From: Ascoidea tarda (nom. inval.) | Taxonomy: Eukaryota; Ascomycota; Saccharomycetes; Ascoideales; Ascoideaceae | Length of the DNA: 38,855 bases | NCBI GenBank assembly: GCA_030560485.1 | Contig: JAKTTS010000088.1 | Location: 1-38,855 of the forward strand | Reading direction: 5' to 3' | Shown: positions 29,301 to 37,867 of the stretch, in pieces | Layout of the letters: each line of letters starts with the position of its first letter | Numbering within the stretch: position 1 is the stretch's first letter | Program-made: the position numbers and the translations under genes | Notes under the pieces: generated by a model | The model's input: the letters and a program-made list of their open reading frames with translations, nothing else | The model's database searches: none | What the model was told of the DNA's origin: nothing

Positions 29301-30609
29301 CCAATCAAAATTAAGTGCATTTAAAGAGCACCAAGTGACAAATGAGGAAATTGATTCATTAGCATTAGTAATTGATGGTAAGTCACTTGCGTATGCTTTA
29401 GAACCAGATTTAGACATTCAATTATTAGAGATTGCAACAATGTGCAAAGCAGTTATTTGCTGCCGTGTTTCACCTCTACAAAAGGCATTGGTTGTTAAAA
29501 TGGTTAAAAAGCATAAAAAGGCCATATTATTAGCGATTGGGGACGGTGCAAACGATGTTTCAATGATTCAAGCAGCACACATTGGAGTTGGTATATCTGG
29601 TATGGAAGGAATGCAAGCAGCAAGATCTGCTGATTTTGCTATTGGACAATTCAAATATTTGAGAAAATTGTTATTGGTTCATGGATTATGGTCGTATCAA
29701 AGAATATCGCAAGCTATATTGTTTTCATTTTATAAGAACATTTGTCTTTATATGACACAATTTTGGTATGTTTTCTTAAATTGTTTCTCTGGGCAATCGA
29801 TTGTTGAATCATGGACTTTGACATTTTACAATGTTTTATTTACAGTTTTCCCACCATTTATATTAGGAGTGTTTGATCAGTTTATTGGAGCTAGATTGTT
29901 AGATAAGTATCCACAGTTGTACCAATTGGGGCAAAAATCCAAATTTTTCAATGTTAGAATATTTTGGGGATGGGTTATTAATGGGTTTTATCACTCTGGT
30001 ATAATATTTGTGGGAAGTATATTTATTTATAGATATGGGAACAGTCTTGATGATGGAATGCAAGCGGATCATTGGGTTTGGGGTACAGCAGTTTTTACTA
30101 CAGCGGTTTTGACATCGTTAGGGAAAGCAGCATTGATCAGTAATTCATGGACTAAGTTCACGTTATTGGGTATACCAGGGAGTTTTTTGCTTTGGGTAGT
30201 TTTCTTCCCAGCTTATGCCACTATAGCACCATTGATTAATGTTTCTAAAGAGTACCGGGGAGTGTTGAAATATACATATCCTACGATAAGTTTTTGGGCG
30301 TGTGTGTTTGTGTTGCCATTGATTTGTTTATTAAGGGATTTTATTTGGAAGTATTACAAGAGGATGTATTTACCCGAATCGTATCACCATGTTCAAGAGA
30401 TTCAAAAGTATGATATTCAAGATTACAGGCCCAGAATGGAGCAATTTCAAAAGGCGATTAGAAAAGTTCGACAGGTTCAAAGAATGAGGAAACAGCGTGG
30501 ATTTGCATTTAGTCAAGCAGACGAAGGACAGGAGAGAATTGTTCGAATGTATGATACTACCAAGGCTAGAGGTAAATATGGAGAGTTGGTGGATGCTAGA
30601 ATCGAGTAA
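26347..30609 (+). CDS. DRS2: Drs2-type P4-ATPase (aminophospholipid flippase)
   Basis: Drs2 with Cdc50 flips phosphatidylserine and phosphatidylethanolamine to the cytosolic leaflet at the trans-Golgi network, driving vesicle budding. The 1420 residues have an Asn-rich N-terminus (1-280) with poly-Asn runs and NPF motifs near 126 and 215. The flippase core follows: actuator NLDGETNLK (about 443), phosphorylation site SDKTGTLTRN with D672, and hinge GDGANDV (about 1064), with the usual ten membrane helices. FKSCSIGGHCYIEEIPEDK identifies the Drs2 branch. The C-tail keeps the RMRKQRGFAFSQADEG Gea2/PI4P-type region but stops soon after RGKYGEL. S. cerevisiae Drs2 continues for roughly 60 more residues with NPF motifs, as I recall. 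No in-frame CTG codon was found. Confidence 0.96.
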   Translation: MSYPNNNNDNEIFDLDFLSSNNQRNQNNQNPEDDHNNPNLISPSVNINSPYNHNLPSSSSNFNQQNPNTTTNNNNNNNNNNNNINVPNNNSEIYLSDDSFNINNDDPFKLISNSVSNTNTASNYQNNPFNSNSDINLIQSNDKFIENDIALDDDSFVILNNNTNSHQNNNNNNNNNNSTNNRNYNQTSSINLNSLNSRNINSSNLQNFNTLNTSQTNPFDDPPRRRSTNSTTNNLINNSNILNSSLNPSTTNFQSQNKFNIKSLFKKYILRKQSSDTDLGPRVIYLNNNNLISQNHKKSSLNYFNDNHISTTKYNFATFFPKFLFQEFSKYANLFFLFTSIIQQVPNVSPTNRYTTIGTLLIVLLVSAIKEIMEDIKRNNSDKELNFSKALVLDSNTGQFIIKKWQNISVGDIIRVNSEDPIPADIVLLSSSEPEGLCYIETSNLDGETNLKIKQSKSNTSSLCNPMDLKNLSGRILSEQPNSSLYTYEGTLILNNYSNNSINEIPLNPDQLLLRGATLRNTPWIHGVVIFTGHETKLMRNATATPIKRTAVEKIINLQIVALFSILIVLSLISSLGNIIKLSIDSKHLDYLYQAQENKARLFFKDILTFWILFSNLVPISLFVTVEIIKYYQAYMIGSDLDIYFEERDQPTICRTSSLVEELGQVEYIFSDKTGTLTRNIMEFKSCSIGGHCYIEEIPEDKSATIIDGGMEVGFNTFGKLRSTLFNFDDDQSKYIDEFLLLLASCHTVIPEINNDGSIKYQAASPDEGALVEGAAYLGYKFVTRKPKTITIETPQGEELEYELLNICEFNSTRKRMSAIFKCPDGIIRLFCKGADTVILERLNQDDNPFVDSTMRHLEDYAAEGLRTLCIASRIVPEREYLQWAQIYDSASTTLNNRSEELDKAAELIEKNLFLLGATAIEDKLQDGVPDTIHTLQDAGIKIWVLTGDRQETAINIGMSCKLLSEDMNLLIINEDSKESTRRNIQSKLSAFKEHQVTNEEIDSLALVIDGKSLAYALEPDLDIQLLEIATMCKAVICCRVSPLQKALVVKMVKKHKKAILLAIGDGANDVSMIQAAHIGVGISGMEGMQAARSADFAIGQFKYLRKLLLVHGLWSYQRISQAILFSFYKNICLYMTQFWYVFLNCFSGQSIVESWTLTFYNVLFTVFPPFILGVFDQFIGARLLDKYPQLYQLGQKSKFFNVRIFWGWVINGFYHSGIIFVGSIFIYRYGNSLDDGMQADHWVWGTAVFTTAVLTSLGKAALISNSWTKFTLLGIPGSFLLWVVFFPAYATIAPLINVSKEYRGVLKYTYPTISFWACVFVLPLICLLRDFIWKYYKRMYLPESYHHVQEIQKYDIQDYRPRMEQFQKAIRKVRQVQRMRKQRGFAFSQADEGQERIVRMYDTTKARGKYGELVDARIE

Positions 30610-30712
30610 TAATTGAATAGAAAAATGTTTATTAAATGAAAAAAAAAGAGTAAAGAAAATCGATTATATAAAACCAGCTAGTAATTGAATTTTAACAATA
30701 CCAAAAATAAGA

Positions 30713-30755
<43 letters not shown>

Positions 30756-31132
30756 AGAAGATAGACAAATAAAGAAGATAGACAAATATAGTAATAAATA
30801 CGTAAATAGGTGATTAAATAAAAATGAGATAAAAATAAGGTTAGGTAAAATCACAGATAATAGTAATAGTAAAAAATATAGTAGTAATATAAATTAATAT
30901 AAATTGATATGATAAATATAGATTGTAAATGTTGAAGATCAATTACAAGAAGAAAAGAAGTATAAAAAAAAGAGATATAAAAAGGAGAGTAGGCAAAAGT
31001 TTATAAGGGGAGATAAAGTTGTGGGAGGAAATGTAGATATTTACCAAATACAGGTTTTTTCTTTGATAATTGATTTTTAACTTTTGATTTGAATGAGGAT
31101 ATGATTTTGAGATGTTGATTTGAGATGATTGA
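30610..31132. other. Convergent intergenic region of DRS2 and SNC
   Basis: AT-rich and purine-rich 3' flanks. It contains a tetranucleotide microsatellite and, next to it, a 17-bp unit (AATAAAGAAGATAGACA) repeated twice at about 30750-30785. No gene is seen. Confidence 0.55.
30712..30756. repeat. (ATAA)n microsatellite
   Basis: About eleven uninterrupted ATAA units lie in the DRS2/SNC convergent intergenic region. Confidence 0.9.
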
Positions 31133-31480
31133 CTATTTGGAAAAATGAACAGCAATTGGAACTATGATAACAATTAACAAGATGATAATACCAATGATGA
31201 TGCAAATTCTCATTTTCATGTCTTTTTTCCACATGTGTTTTCTTACTCTGTTGGAAGAGTCCTTGAAAGAATTTGCAGTGATGGCTAGGTTTTGAGACTG
31301 GTCGTTGATTGAGTCTATTCTCTCACCTCTCTCAGTGACTTTATTGATGTTTTCCCTCATGATATCGACGGTGCTGTCAATTTGGGCCTGGATCTTAGCA
31401 GTCTTTGAGTTTGAGTTGTTTGAATCATACTGGGAGTTGGAAGGAGGGTCATAAGGATCGTAGGGAGTAGCAGAAGACAT
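31133..31480 (-). CDS. SNC2: Snc1/Snc2 v-SNARE (synaptobrevin)
   Basis: This R-SNARE of post-Golgi secretory vesicles pairs with Sso1/2 and Sec9 for fusion at the plasma membrane. The start is ATG 31480, giving 115 residues, the same as S. cerevisiae Snc2. A short N-terminal disordered part is followed by the SNARE motif (about 27-88) with [19 protein letters not shown] and zero-layer Arg R51. The C-terminal anchor ends [11 protein letters not shown]. It is divergent from the class V myosin, as SNC2 (YOR327C) and MYO2 (YOR326W) are. S. cerevisiae SNC1 has an intron, as I recall; this gene needs none. Confidence 0.95.
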   Translation of the reverse strand: MSSATPYDPYDPPSNSQYDSNNSNSKTAKIQAQIDSTVDIMRENINKVTERGERIDSINDQSQNLAITANSFKDSSNRVRKHMWKKDMKMRICIIIGIIILLIVIIVPIAVHFSK

Positions 31481-32328
31481 GGTGGACAAAGATGTGTGGG
31501 TGCAGAGGAGGAGCTGGTGTTGGTAGCAGTGGGTCGTTGGACGAGAAGAAAAAGAAGCAGCAGCAATGGAGACAGCACAGGCAGTGGTGCAAATCGCAGA
31601 AGAAGCGAGACGAGATCCTTATAAAGGCGAGGGCTGAGAACCAGGGCTGGGGAAGAGGGCTATATCGGAATAAACACCTGAGCCCTACTGGTCACGCCGC
31701 TAGATAAGCGGGATTATGTAACGTTACAAGCAGGTGTCGTTACGTAATCCAAAACACCCATACAACCGGCTCCGCACTGCTGTCACGTGAATGACGCGCT
31801 CGGCAGCCAGCGCTGTGGAAGGATCGCACGTGCAGGCACGCTCCTGAGCAAGACGCGTCGGCGGCACAGGCAGCTCCGGCGGCACGTGATTCAATGCGAA
31901 CACGTCCGAACGTCCACAGAGTGTGCATTTTCGCTGGTTTCAAGCTGCGAGAAAATTTGTTTTTCTTTTGTTCACTCCAGATCAGATCAATCATCCAATC
32001 TGTCCCAACATCAACACTGGCTTCTTTCCACCTCTTTTATCTCTGTCCCTGCTCAAGACATTCTATATATTTCGTTATAATACGTCTTCTGTTTAATGGT
32101 TATCTCTAAATAATATTTTTTTCACGTTTACTCTGCAACTTATCGTTACACTTACTCTCTAATCTCTAAGTGTCTTTAATTCTCTCTCACTCACTGTTAG
32201 ATCGCCTATACCTTTTTCCTTTTTTTTCCCTTTCCCATCATTCTCATTCTCTGTCTTTTTTTTTCTCTCCCTCTCTCTCTCCCTTTGTTTGTTTTCTCTC
32301 ACCCTAATTTCTCGAATATATAATCAGA
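31481..32328. promoter_or_regulatory. SNC/MYO2 divergent promoter
   Basis: The part from 31490 to 31930 is GC-rich. It holds three CACGTG E-boxes (31784-31789, 31827-31832, 31883-31888), a TTACGTAA-centred inverted repeat and a Rap1-like ACACCCATACAAC (31754-31766). The first E-box reads GTCACGTGA, a full Cbf1-type site. From about 32100 to the MYO2 ATG the leader is strongly pyrimidine-rich with CT repeats. Confidence 0.65.
31711..31750. promoter_or_regulatory. 13-bp inverted repeat with TTACGTAA (bZIP-type) core
   Basis: GGATTATGTAACG (31711-31723) and CGTTACGTAATCC (31738-31750) are complementary at 12 of 13 positions across a 14-bp spacer. The right arm contains TTACGTAA, a Yap/Cin5-type bZIP site. 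Confidence 0.55.
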
Positions 32329-35300
32329 ATGGGTGTTTACGACGCTGGTACCCATTGTTGGTATCCTGATGCTCAGCATGGTTGGATTCCTGTTGAAATT
32401 GTATCTAACGAAAAATTGCCAAACAACAAATACCAAATCATACTAAAAAACGAATCAACCTCAAAGAACCTCCCTCCTATATTGGTCAACTCTCTAAATG
32501 ACGAAGTTGAAAAAAACCTACCTTCCTTGAGAAACCCAAGAATCCTAGAAGCTTCTGAAGATCTCACCTCTCTATCCTACCTAAATGAACCTGCTGTTCT
32601 ACACGCAATCAAAGTAAGATACGCAAACTTGAACATCTACACATACTCGGGTATGGTGTTGATCGCTACAAATCCCTTTGAAAAAATCGATCAATTATAC
32701 TCTCCCGATGTTATACAAGCCTACGCTGGTAAAAGAAAGGGCGAGCTAGAACCTCATCTTTTTGCCATTGCTGAAGATGCCTACTGCTGTATGAAAGAAA
32801 GAATAGAAAACCAAACTATAGTGGTTTCTGGTGAATCTGGTGCAGGTAAAACCGTATCTGCCAAATACATCATGAGATACTTTGCTTCTGTTGAATCAAA
32901 CAACATCACAAACAACAATTCAAATATCCAAATCAACACAATCAACAATAACAACAACAACAACAACCCATCAATCAACAACAACAACAACAATGCTCAA
33001 TCAAATAACTCTTCTACCGCTAACCCTAAACACGATGACATGTCTGAAACTGAAAAGAGAATCTTAGCTACCAACCCTATCATGGAAAGTTTCGGTAACG
33101 CAAAAACAACCAGAAATGATAACTCCTCAAGATTCGGTAAATACTTGGAAATCTTATTCGATAAAAATATCTCCATCATCGGTGCGAGAATTAAAACATA
33201 CCTTCTAGAAAGATCTAGATTGGTCTTTCAACCTAAAACTGAAAGAAACTATCACATTTTCTACCAGATGTTATCGGGTTTAAAAGACAGCGAAAAATCT
33301 CTATTCAGCCTATCGAACGATATCAGCAATTATCACTACTTGAACCAAGGTGGTGACTTTAAAATCAACGGTGTCGACGATGCAGAAGAATTCAAAATCA
33401 CTTCTGATGCCCTCAATTTAATTGGCATCAACTACAAATCCCAACTTGAAATCTGGAAAATCTTAGCTGGTTTGCTTCACATTGGTAACATTGTAATAAA
33501 CGCAACAAGATCCGATGCTCATTTATCTTCCAATGACCCCAACTTAATCAACGCCTGCAATTTGCTAGGTTTCGATCCTTCCTCTTTCTCAAAATGGATC
33601 ATCAAAAAACAAATCATCACCAGAAACGAAAAAATTCAAACAAACCTATCTTATCCTCAAGCTGTCGTTGCAAGAGACTCAGTAGCTAAATACATCTATT
33701 CCGCTCTATTTGACTGGTTGGTCGAATATGTCAACAACGACTTATGTGCTCCAGAGATTGTTAATAATGTCAACACTTTTATCGGTGTCTTGGATATCTA
33801 CGGTTTTGAACATTTCAAGAAAAATTCTTTTGAACAGTTTTGCATCAACTATGCCAATGAAAAGTTACAACAAGAATTCAATCAACACGTTTTCAAATTA
33901 GATCAAGAAGAATATATCAAAGAAAAAATTAACTGGTCCTTCATCGATTTCACTGATAACCAACCCTGTATCAGTTTAATCGAACAAAAATTGGGTATCC
34001 TATCTCTCTTGGATGAAGAATCAAGATTGCCCTCCGGTACAGATGAATCCTGGATTCAAAAAATGTATCACACTCTAGATAAAATCCCAACCAATAAAGT
34101 CTTTAAAAAACCAAGATTCGGTGGTGCTAAATTTATCGTTGCCCATTATGCCTTGGATGTTGAATATGACGCTGAGGGTTTCCTTGAAAAAAATAGAGAT
34201 ACCGTTAATGATGGCCATTTAGAGACTATAAAAGCAACAACTAATCCAATGTTGAAAAAAGTTCTAGAAACTGTTGAAAGAAACAATGACAGATTGCAAA
34301 AGGCAAAGGAAAGAGAATTGGCTAAAAAGGCTGAAACTCAAAAATCAAAACGTTTTTCAATGGGCCCAATTGGTAAATTGGGTGGTAAAGCCAACATCAG
34401 AAAACCAACTTTGGGTTTAATGTTTAAAACTTCTCTAGTCGAATTGATGGCCACTATCAACTCAACAAACGTTCACTACATCCGTTGTATCAAACCAAAT
34501 GAAGCTAAAAGAGCTTGGGAATTTGATAACGTAATGGTTTTGTCTCAACTAAGAGCCTGTGGTGTCTTGGAAACTATTAGAATCTCATGTGCCGGCTTTC
34601 CATCTAGAAGAACCTATGAAGAATTTGCCCATAGGTATCATATCTTGGTTCATTCGTCTGAATGGATCAAAGTTATTTCAAATATTAACACCACTGAAGA
34701 TGATGTCTGCAAACTATGCAAAACTATTCTAGACAAGACTGTTGATGATAAGTTGAAATATCAATTAGGTGAAACAAAAATCTTCTTTAAAGCAGGTATT
34801 CTTGCTAATTTAGAAAAACTAAGATCAAATAGATTGCATGAATCAGCCGTCTTAATTCAAAAGAATATTAAAGCTGTTTACTATCAAAAACAATATAGAA
34901 AAATCAGAAACTCTATCATCAATGCTCAATCATTATTTAGAAGTTATTGTGCTCAAAAGAGAATTAGAATAGCCATTGAAATTAGAGCTGCAACAATGAT
35001 TCAAACACTTTCAAGAGGTTATTTGGTTCGTAGCAAATTTAAAGTTACAAACAAAGCCATTGTTACTTTACAATCAGCTATTCGTGGTCACAGTTCAAGG
35101 TTGCTTTATCATGAATTACGCAGAAATGCTGCTGCTTCTTTGATTCAAAAAAGCTGGAGATCTTATGTTGGTAGACGTGATTACATTGAAACCAAAAAAG
35201 CTACCGTTTATATTCAATCCTGTTTCAGACGTACTTTAGCTGTTAAAGAATTGAAAAAATTAAAAGAAGAAGCTAAATCTGTTAATCATTTGAAAGAAGT

Positions 35301-37296
35301 TAGTTATAGACTTGAAAATAAAGTCATTGAATTAACTCAATCTTTAACTGCAAAGGTTCAAGAAAACAAAAAACTTACCACCAAGATTTTAGCCTTGCAA
35401 GAAACTGTTAAAGAATCAAGCGGTGCTCATGAAAAATTAAAATCTAGAGAAAAGGAATTTGCTGAACAAATAAATACCCAATCTAATGAACATTTAGCAC
35501 AAATTGCTGAACTTAATGACACTATTCAAATAATTCAAAAAGATTTTGAAGATGCTAAAGTGAAAATCAAAGAACTTATGAAAGAAAAGGAACAATTAAG
35601 AAACGACGTTACTAAGAATATTCAAGAATTAAAAGAAGCCAGAAACTCATTAAATAAATCTAACAGTAATGAGGAAGATTTAAGAAAGACAATTTCAACT
35701 TTAAAGGCCGAACTTGCTGCCTTGGCTTCCCAAGCTGCATCTCAACGTAATGTCAATGGCAACGCAATTAATGGTAACGCAACTAATGGTAACGGAAAAT
35801 TATTACAAAACCATTCTAACTCTCGCAGTAAAGTTCAAAGCATGGCGCAACTACCTTCAGCATCAAGCAGATTATCTTGGAGTTCTGCTGCTGACAATAA
35901 TTATAATCCAAGACCAGTCTCTGCTCTTCCAGTCTCAACTAGAGATTATGAAGACACTGCCAGTGAAATTAATGATGAATTATGGAAACTATTGCAGGAT
36001 TCTAAGTCAATTCATAAAGAAATCGTCGACGGTTTATTGAAGGGATTAAAAGTTCCACCATCAGGTGTTGCTACTGATTTAACAAGAAAGGAGGTTTTGT
36101 TCCCATCAAGAATAATTATTATTATTCTTAGTGATATGTGGAGATTAGGTTTAACAGGAGAATCTGAAGATTTCCTTGGCGAAGTTTTGAATGTTATCCA
36201 ATTAATTGTCTCCAATTTGAAAGATGATGATGTTATCACTCATGGTGCTTTCTGGTTATCTAATACTCATGAATTATATTCATTTGTTGCATTTGCAGAA
36301 ACAACTATAATGGTTAGTGATGATATTGCTAATGAAATGAGTGAAAATGAATATAATGAGTATTTGAAACTAGTTGCAGTTGTAAAAGAAGATTTTGAAT
36401 CATTGTCCTATAATATTTATAACTTGTGGATGAAGAGAATGGAAAGAGAATTGGAGAAAAAGGCAATTTCAGCAGTTGTGTTATCACAATCACTACCAGG
36501 TTTTATGGCACCAGAGACCTCCCCATTTTTGGCTAAAGTGTTTTCACCAGCTCCACATTACAAGATGGATGATATTTTAAGTTTTTTCAATTCAGTTTAC
36601 TGGGCTATGAAATCATATTTCATTGAAGACGATGTTATGAATGAAGTTATCGGGGAATTATTAAGATTTGTTGATGCAATCTGTTTTAATGATTTAATAA
36701 TGAGACACAACTTTTTATCATGGAAACGTGGTTTACAATTAAATTACAATGTTACAAGATTGGAAGAATGGTGCAAGAGCCATGATATCCCAGAAAGCGC
36801 TGGATATCTTACGCATTTATTGCAAGCAGCCAAATTATTACAATTAAGAAAAAATACAACTGAAGATATTCAAATTATTTATGAAATTTGTTATGCTTTG
36901 AGTCCAAGTCAAATTCAAAAATTAGTATCTCAGTATTACATTGCAGACTATGAAACACCAATTGCCCCCGAAGTCTTGCAAGTTGTTGTTGAAAAAGTAA
37001 AAGAATCATCATCAACAGCCAATGATTATTTTGAGGAAGTGAATAGAAATGGAGGACAATTTGATGATCCATTCAGAGCAGTTGGATTAAGACCATTCTC
37101 AAAAGTCGAGGCTTATGTTCCAGCGTGGTTAAACGTTCCAGTTATAAAGAAAATTGTTGAATTGGTTGCCAAAAACGCGATTGTTGCCGAATCCGAAGCA
37201 TACACGGAAATAGGTTACGACAATGGCAGATTCGATGAAAAGAATTACTACATGGAATCCACTGAAGAATACGACAATAACTCCACTCTTGCATAA
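32329..37296 (+). CDS. MYO2: Class V myosin heavy chain (Myo2/Myo4)
   Basis: This actin motor carries secretory vesicles, vacuole, mitochondria and other cargo to the bud. The 1655 residues (S. cerevisiae Myo2 1574) begin with the SH3-like CWYPD region. The motor has P-loop GESGAGKT (168-175), switch I NAKTTRNDNSSRFGKYLE and switch II DIYGFEHFKKNSFEQFCINY. LRACGVLETIRISCAGFPSR lies near the converter. Six IQ motifs span about 835-978, a coiled coil about 985-1135, a Ser/Asn linker, then the globular DIL cargo-binding tail (about 1200-1640). Loop 1 carries an Asn-rich insert: 48 residues between SVE and MSETE where S. cerevisiae has about 12. The DRS2-SNC-MYO grouping occurs in S. cerevisiae as YAL026C/029C/030W, so this probably represents the single pre-duplication gene. 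No in-frame CTG codon was found. Confidence 0.96.
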   Translation: MGVYDAGTHCWYPDAQHGWIPVEIVSNEKLPNNKYQIILKNESTSKNLPPILVNSLNDEVEKNLPSLRNPRILEASEDLTSLSYLNEPAVLHAIKVRYANLNIYTYSGMVLIATNPFEKIDQLYSPDVIQAYAGKRKGELEPHLFAIAEDAYCCMKERIENQTIVVSGESGAGKTVSAKYIMRYFASVESNNITNNNSNIQINTINNNNNNNNPSINNNNNNAQSNNSSTANPKHDDMSETEKRILATNPIMESFGNAKTTRNDNSSRFGKYLEILFDKNISIIGARIKTYLLERSRLVFQPKTERNYHIFYQMLSGLKDSEKSLFSLSNDISNYHYLNQGGDFKINGVDDAEEFKITSDALNLIGINYKSQLEIWKILAGLLHIGNIVINATRSDAHLSSNDPNLINACNLLGFDPSSFSKWIIKKQIITRNEKIQTNLSYPQAVVARDSVAKYIYSALFDWLVEYVNNDLCAPEIVNNVNTFIGVLDIYGFEHFKKNSFEQFCINYANEKLQQEFNQHVFKLDQEEYIKEKINWSFIDFTDNQPCISLIEQKLGILSLLDEESRLPSGTDESWIQKMYHTLDKIPTNKVFKKPRFGGAKFIVAHYALDVEYDAEGFLEKNRDTVNDGHLETIKATTNPMLKKVLETVERNNDRLQKAKERELAKKAETQKSKRFSMGPIGKLGGKANIRKPTLGLMFKTSLVELMATINSTNVHYIRCIKPNEAKRAWEFDNVMVLSQLRACGVLETIRISCAGFPSRRTYEEFAHRYHILVHSSEWIKVISNINTTEDDVCKLCKTILDKTVDDKLKYQLGETKIFFKAGILANLEKLRSNRLHESAVLIQKNIKAVYYQKQYRKIRNSIINAQSLFRSYCAQKRIRIAIEIRAATMIQTLSRGYLVRSKFKVTNKAIVTLQSAIRGHSSRLLYHELRRNAAASLIQKSWRSYVGRRDYIETKKATVYIQSCFRRTLAVKELKKLKEEAKSVNHLKEVSYRLENKVIELTQSLTAKVQENKKLTTKILALQETVKESSGAHEKLKSREKEFAEQINTQSNEHLAQIAELNDTIQIIQKDFEDAKVKIKELMKEKEQLRNDVTKNIQELKEARNSLNKSNSNEEDLRKTISTLKAELAALASQAASQRNVNGNAINGNATNGNGKLLQNHSNSRSKVQSMAQLPSASSRLSWSSAADNNYNPRPVSALPVSTRDYEDTASEINDELWKLLQDSKSIHKEIVDGLLKGLKVPPSGVATDLTRKEVLFPSRIIIIILSDMWRLGLTGESEDFLGEVLNVIQLIVSNLKDDDVITHGAFWLSNTHELYSFVAFAETTIMVSDDIANEMSENEYNEYLKLVAVVKEDFESLSYNIYNLWMKRMERELEKKAISAVVLSQSLPGFMAPETSPFLAKVFSPAPHYKMDDILSFFNSVYWAMKSYFIEDDVMNEVIGELLRFVDAICFNDLIMRHNFLSWKRGLQLNYNVTRLEEWCKSHDIPESAGYLTHLLQAAKLLQLRKNTTEDIQIIYEICYALSPSQIQKLVSQYYIADYETPIAPEVLQVVVEKVKESSSTANDYFEEVNRNGGQFDDPFRAVGLRPFSKVEAYVPAWLNVPVIKKIVELVAKNAIVAESEAYTEIGYDNGRFDEKNYYMESTEEYDNNSTLA

Positions 37297-37867
37297 ATTT
37301 GATTAAATTGATTTCAAATCAGCTGCTTTTTTCTTAATGTTTTTTGGTTTTTTTAAGATTTTTCTTTTTTTGTTTTTATTAAATTGTCGTTTATGCTTTT
37401 ATTTTGCGTCTCAACTTATGAAAGAAATAAAACTGGTTTTTGAAAATTGTTTGTTGAACGTTGTCCATTGCATTTGTTGTTGGATCTTTTGTACAACATA
37501 ATAACTTTTTATAAAATTACATCTGGTCATCATTATATCACCTTTTTTTTAAGTTTTCTTTTTTTCATATCTACCTATCTACTTTAGTTTTTTTATCTGT
37601 TTATTCAAATATATTTGTGTATCGTCCTCGAATACACTCTGTTAGTTTTCCACTTCCGATTCTGTCCATTATAACCAGTGTTTTGGTTCAATGCGTGATG
37701 CTGCACCCTTACTTTTAAGCACGTAAATATGCATATACATGCGTTTCAAATTTGAATGGGAAGAATCTCCTTCACCTTTTCCATCAGCATCTTCAGCATC
37801 TTCAGCAACACCAACACCTCCATCAACACCCTTTTTGTAGCTGCTTGAGTGCACAGAATTAGCGATA
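37297..37867 (+). promoter_or_regulatory. MYO2 3' region and promoter/leader of the zinc-finger gene
   Basis: A T-rich 3' flank runs to about 37600. A possible upstream ORF (37756-37848, 30 codons plus TGA, starting MGRISFTF) precedes the zinc-finger ATG by 20 bp and contains a CATCTTCAG tandem. Whether it lies in the mRNA depends on the unknown transcription start. Confidence 0.45.
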
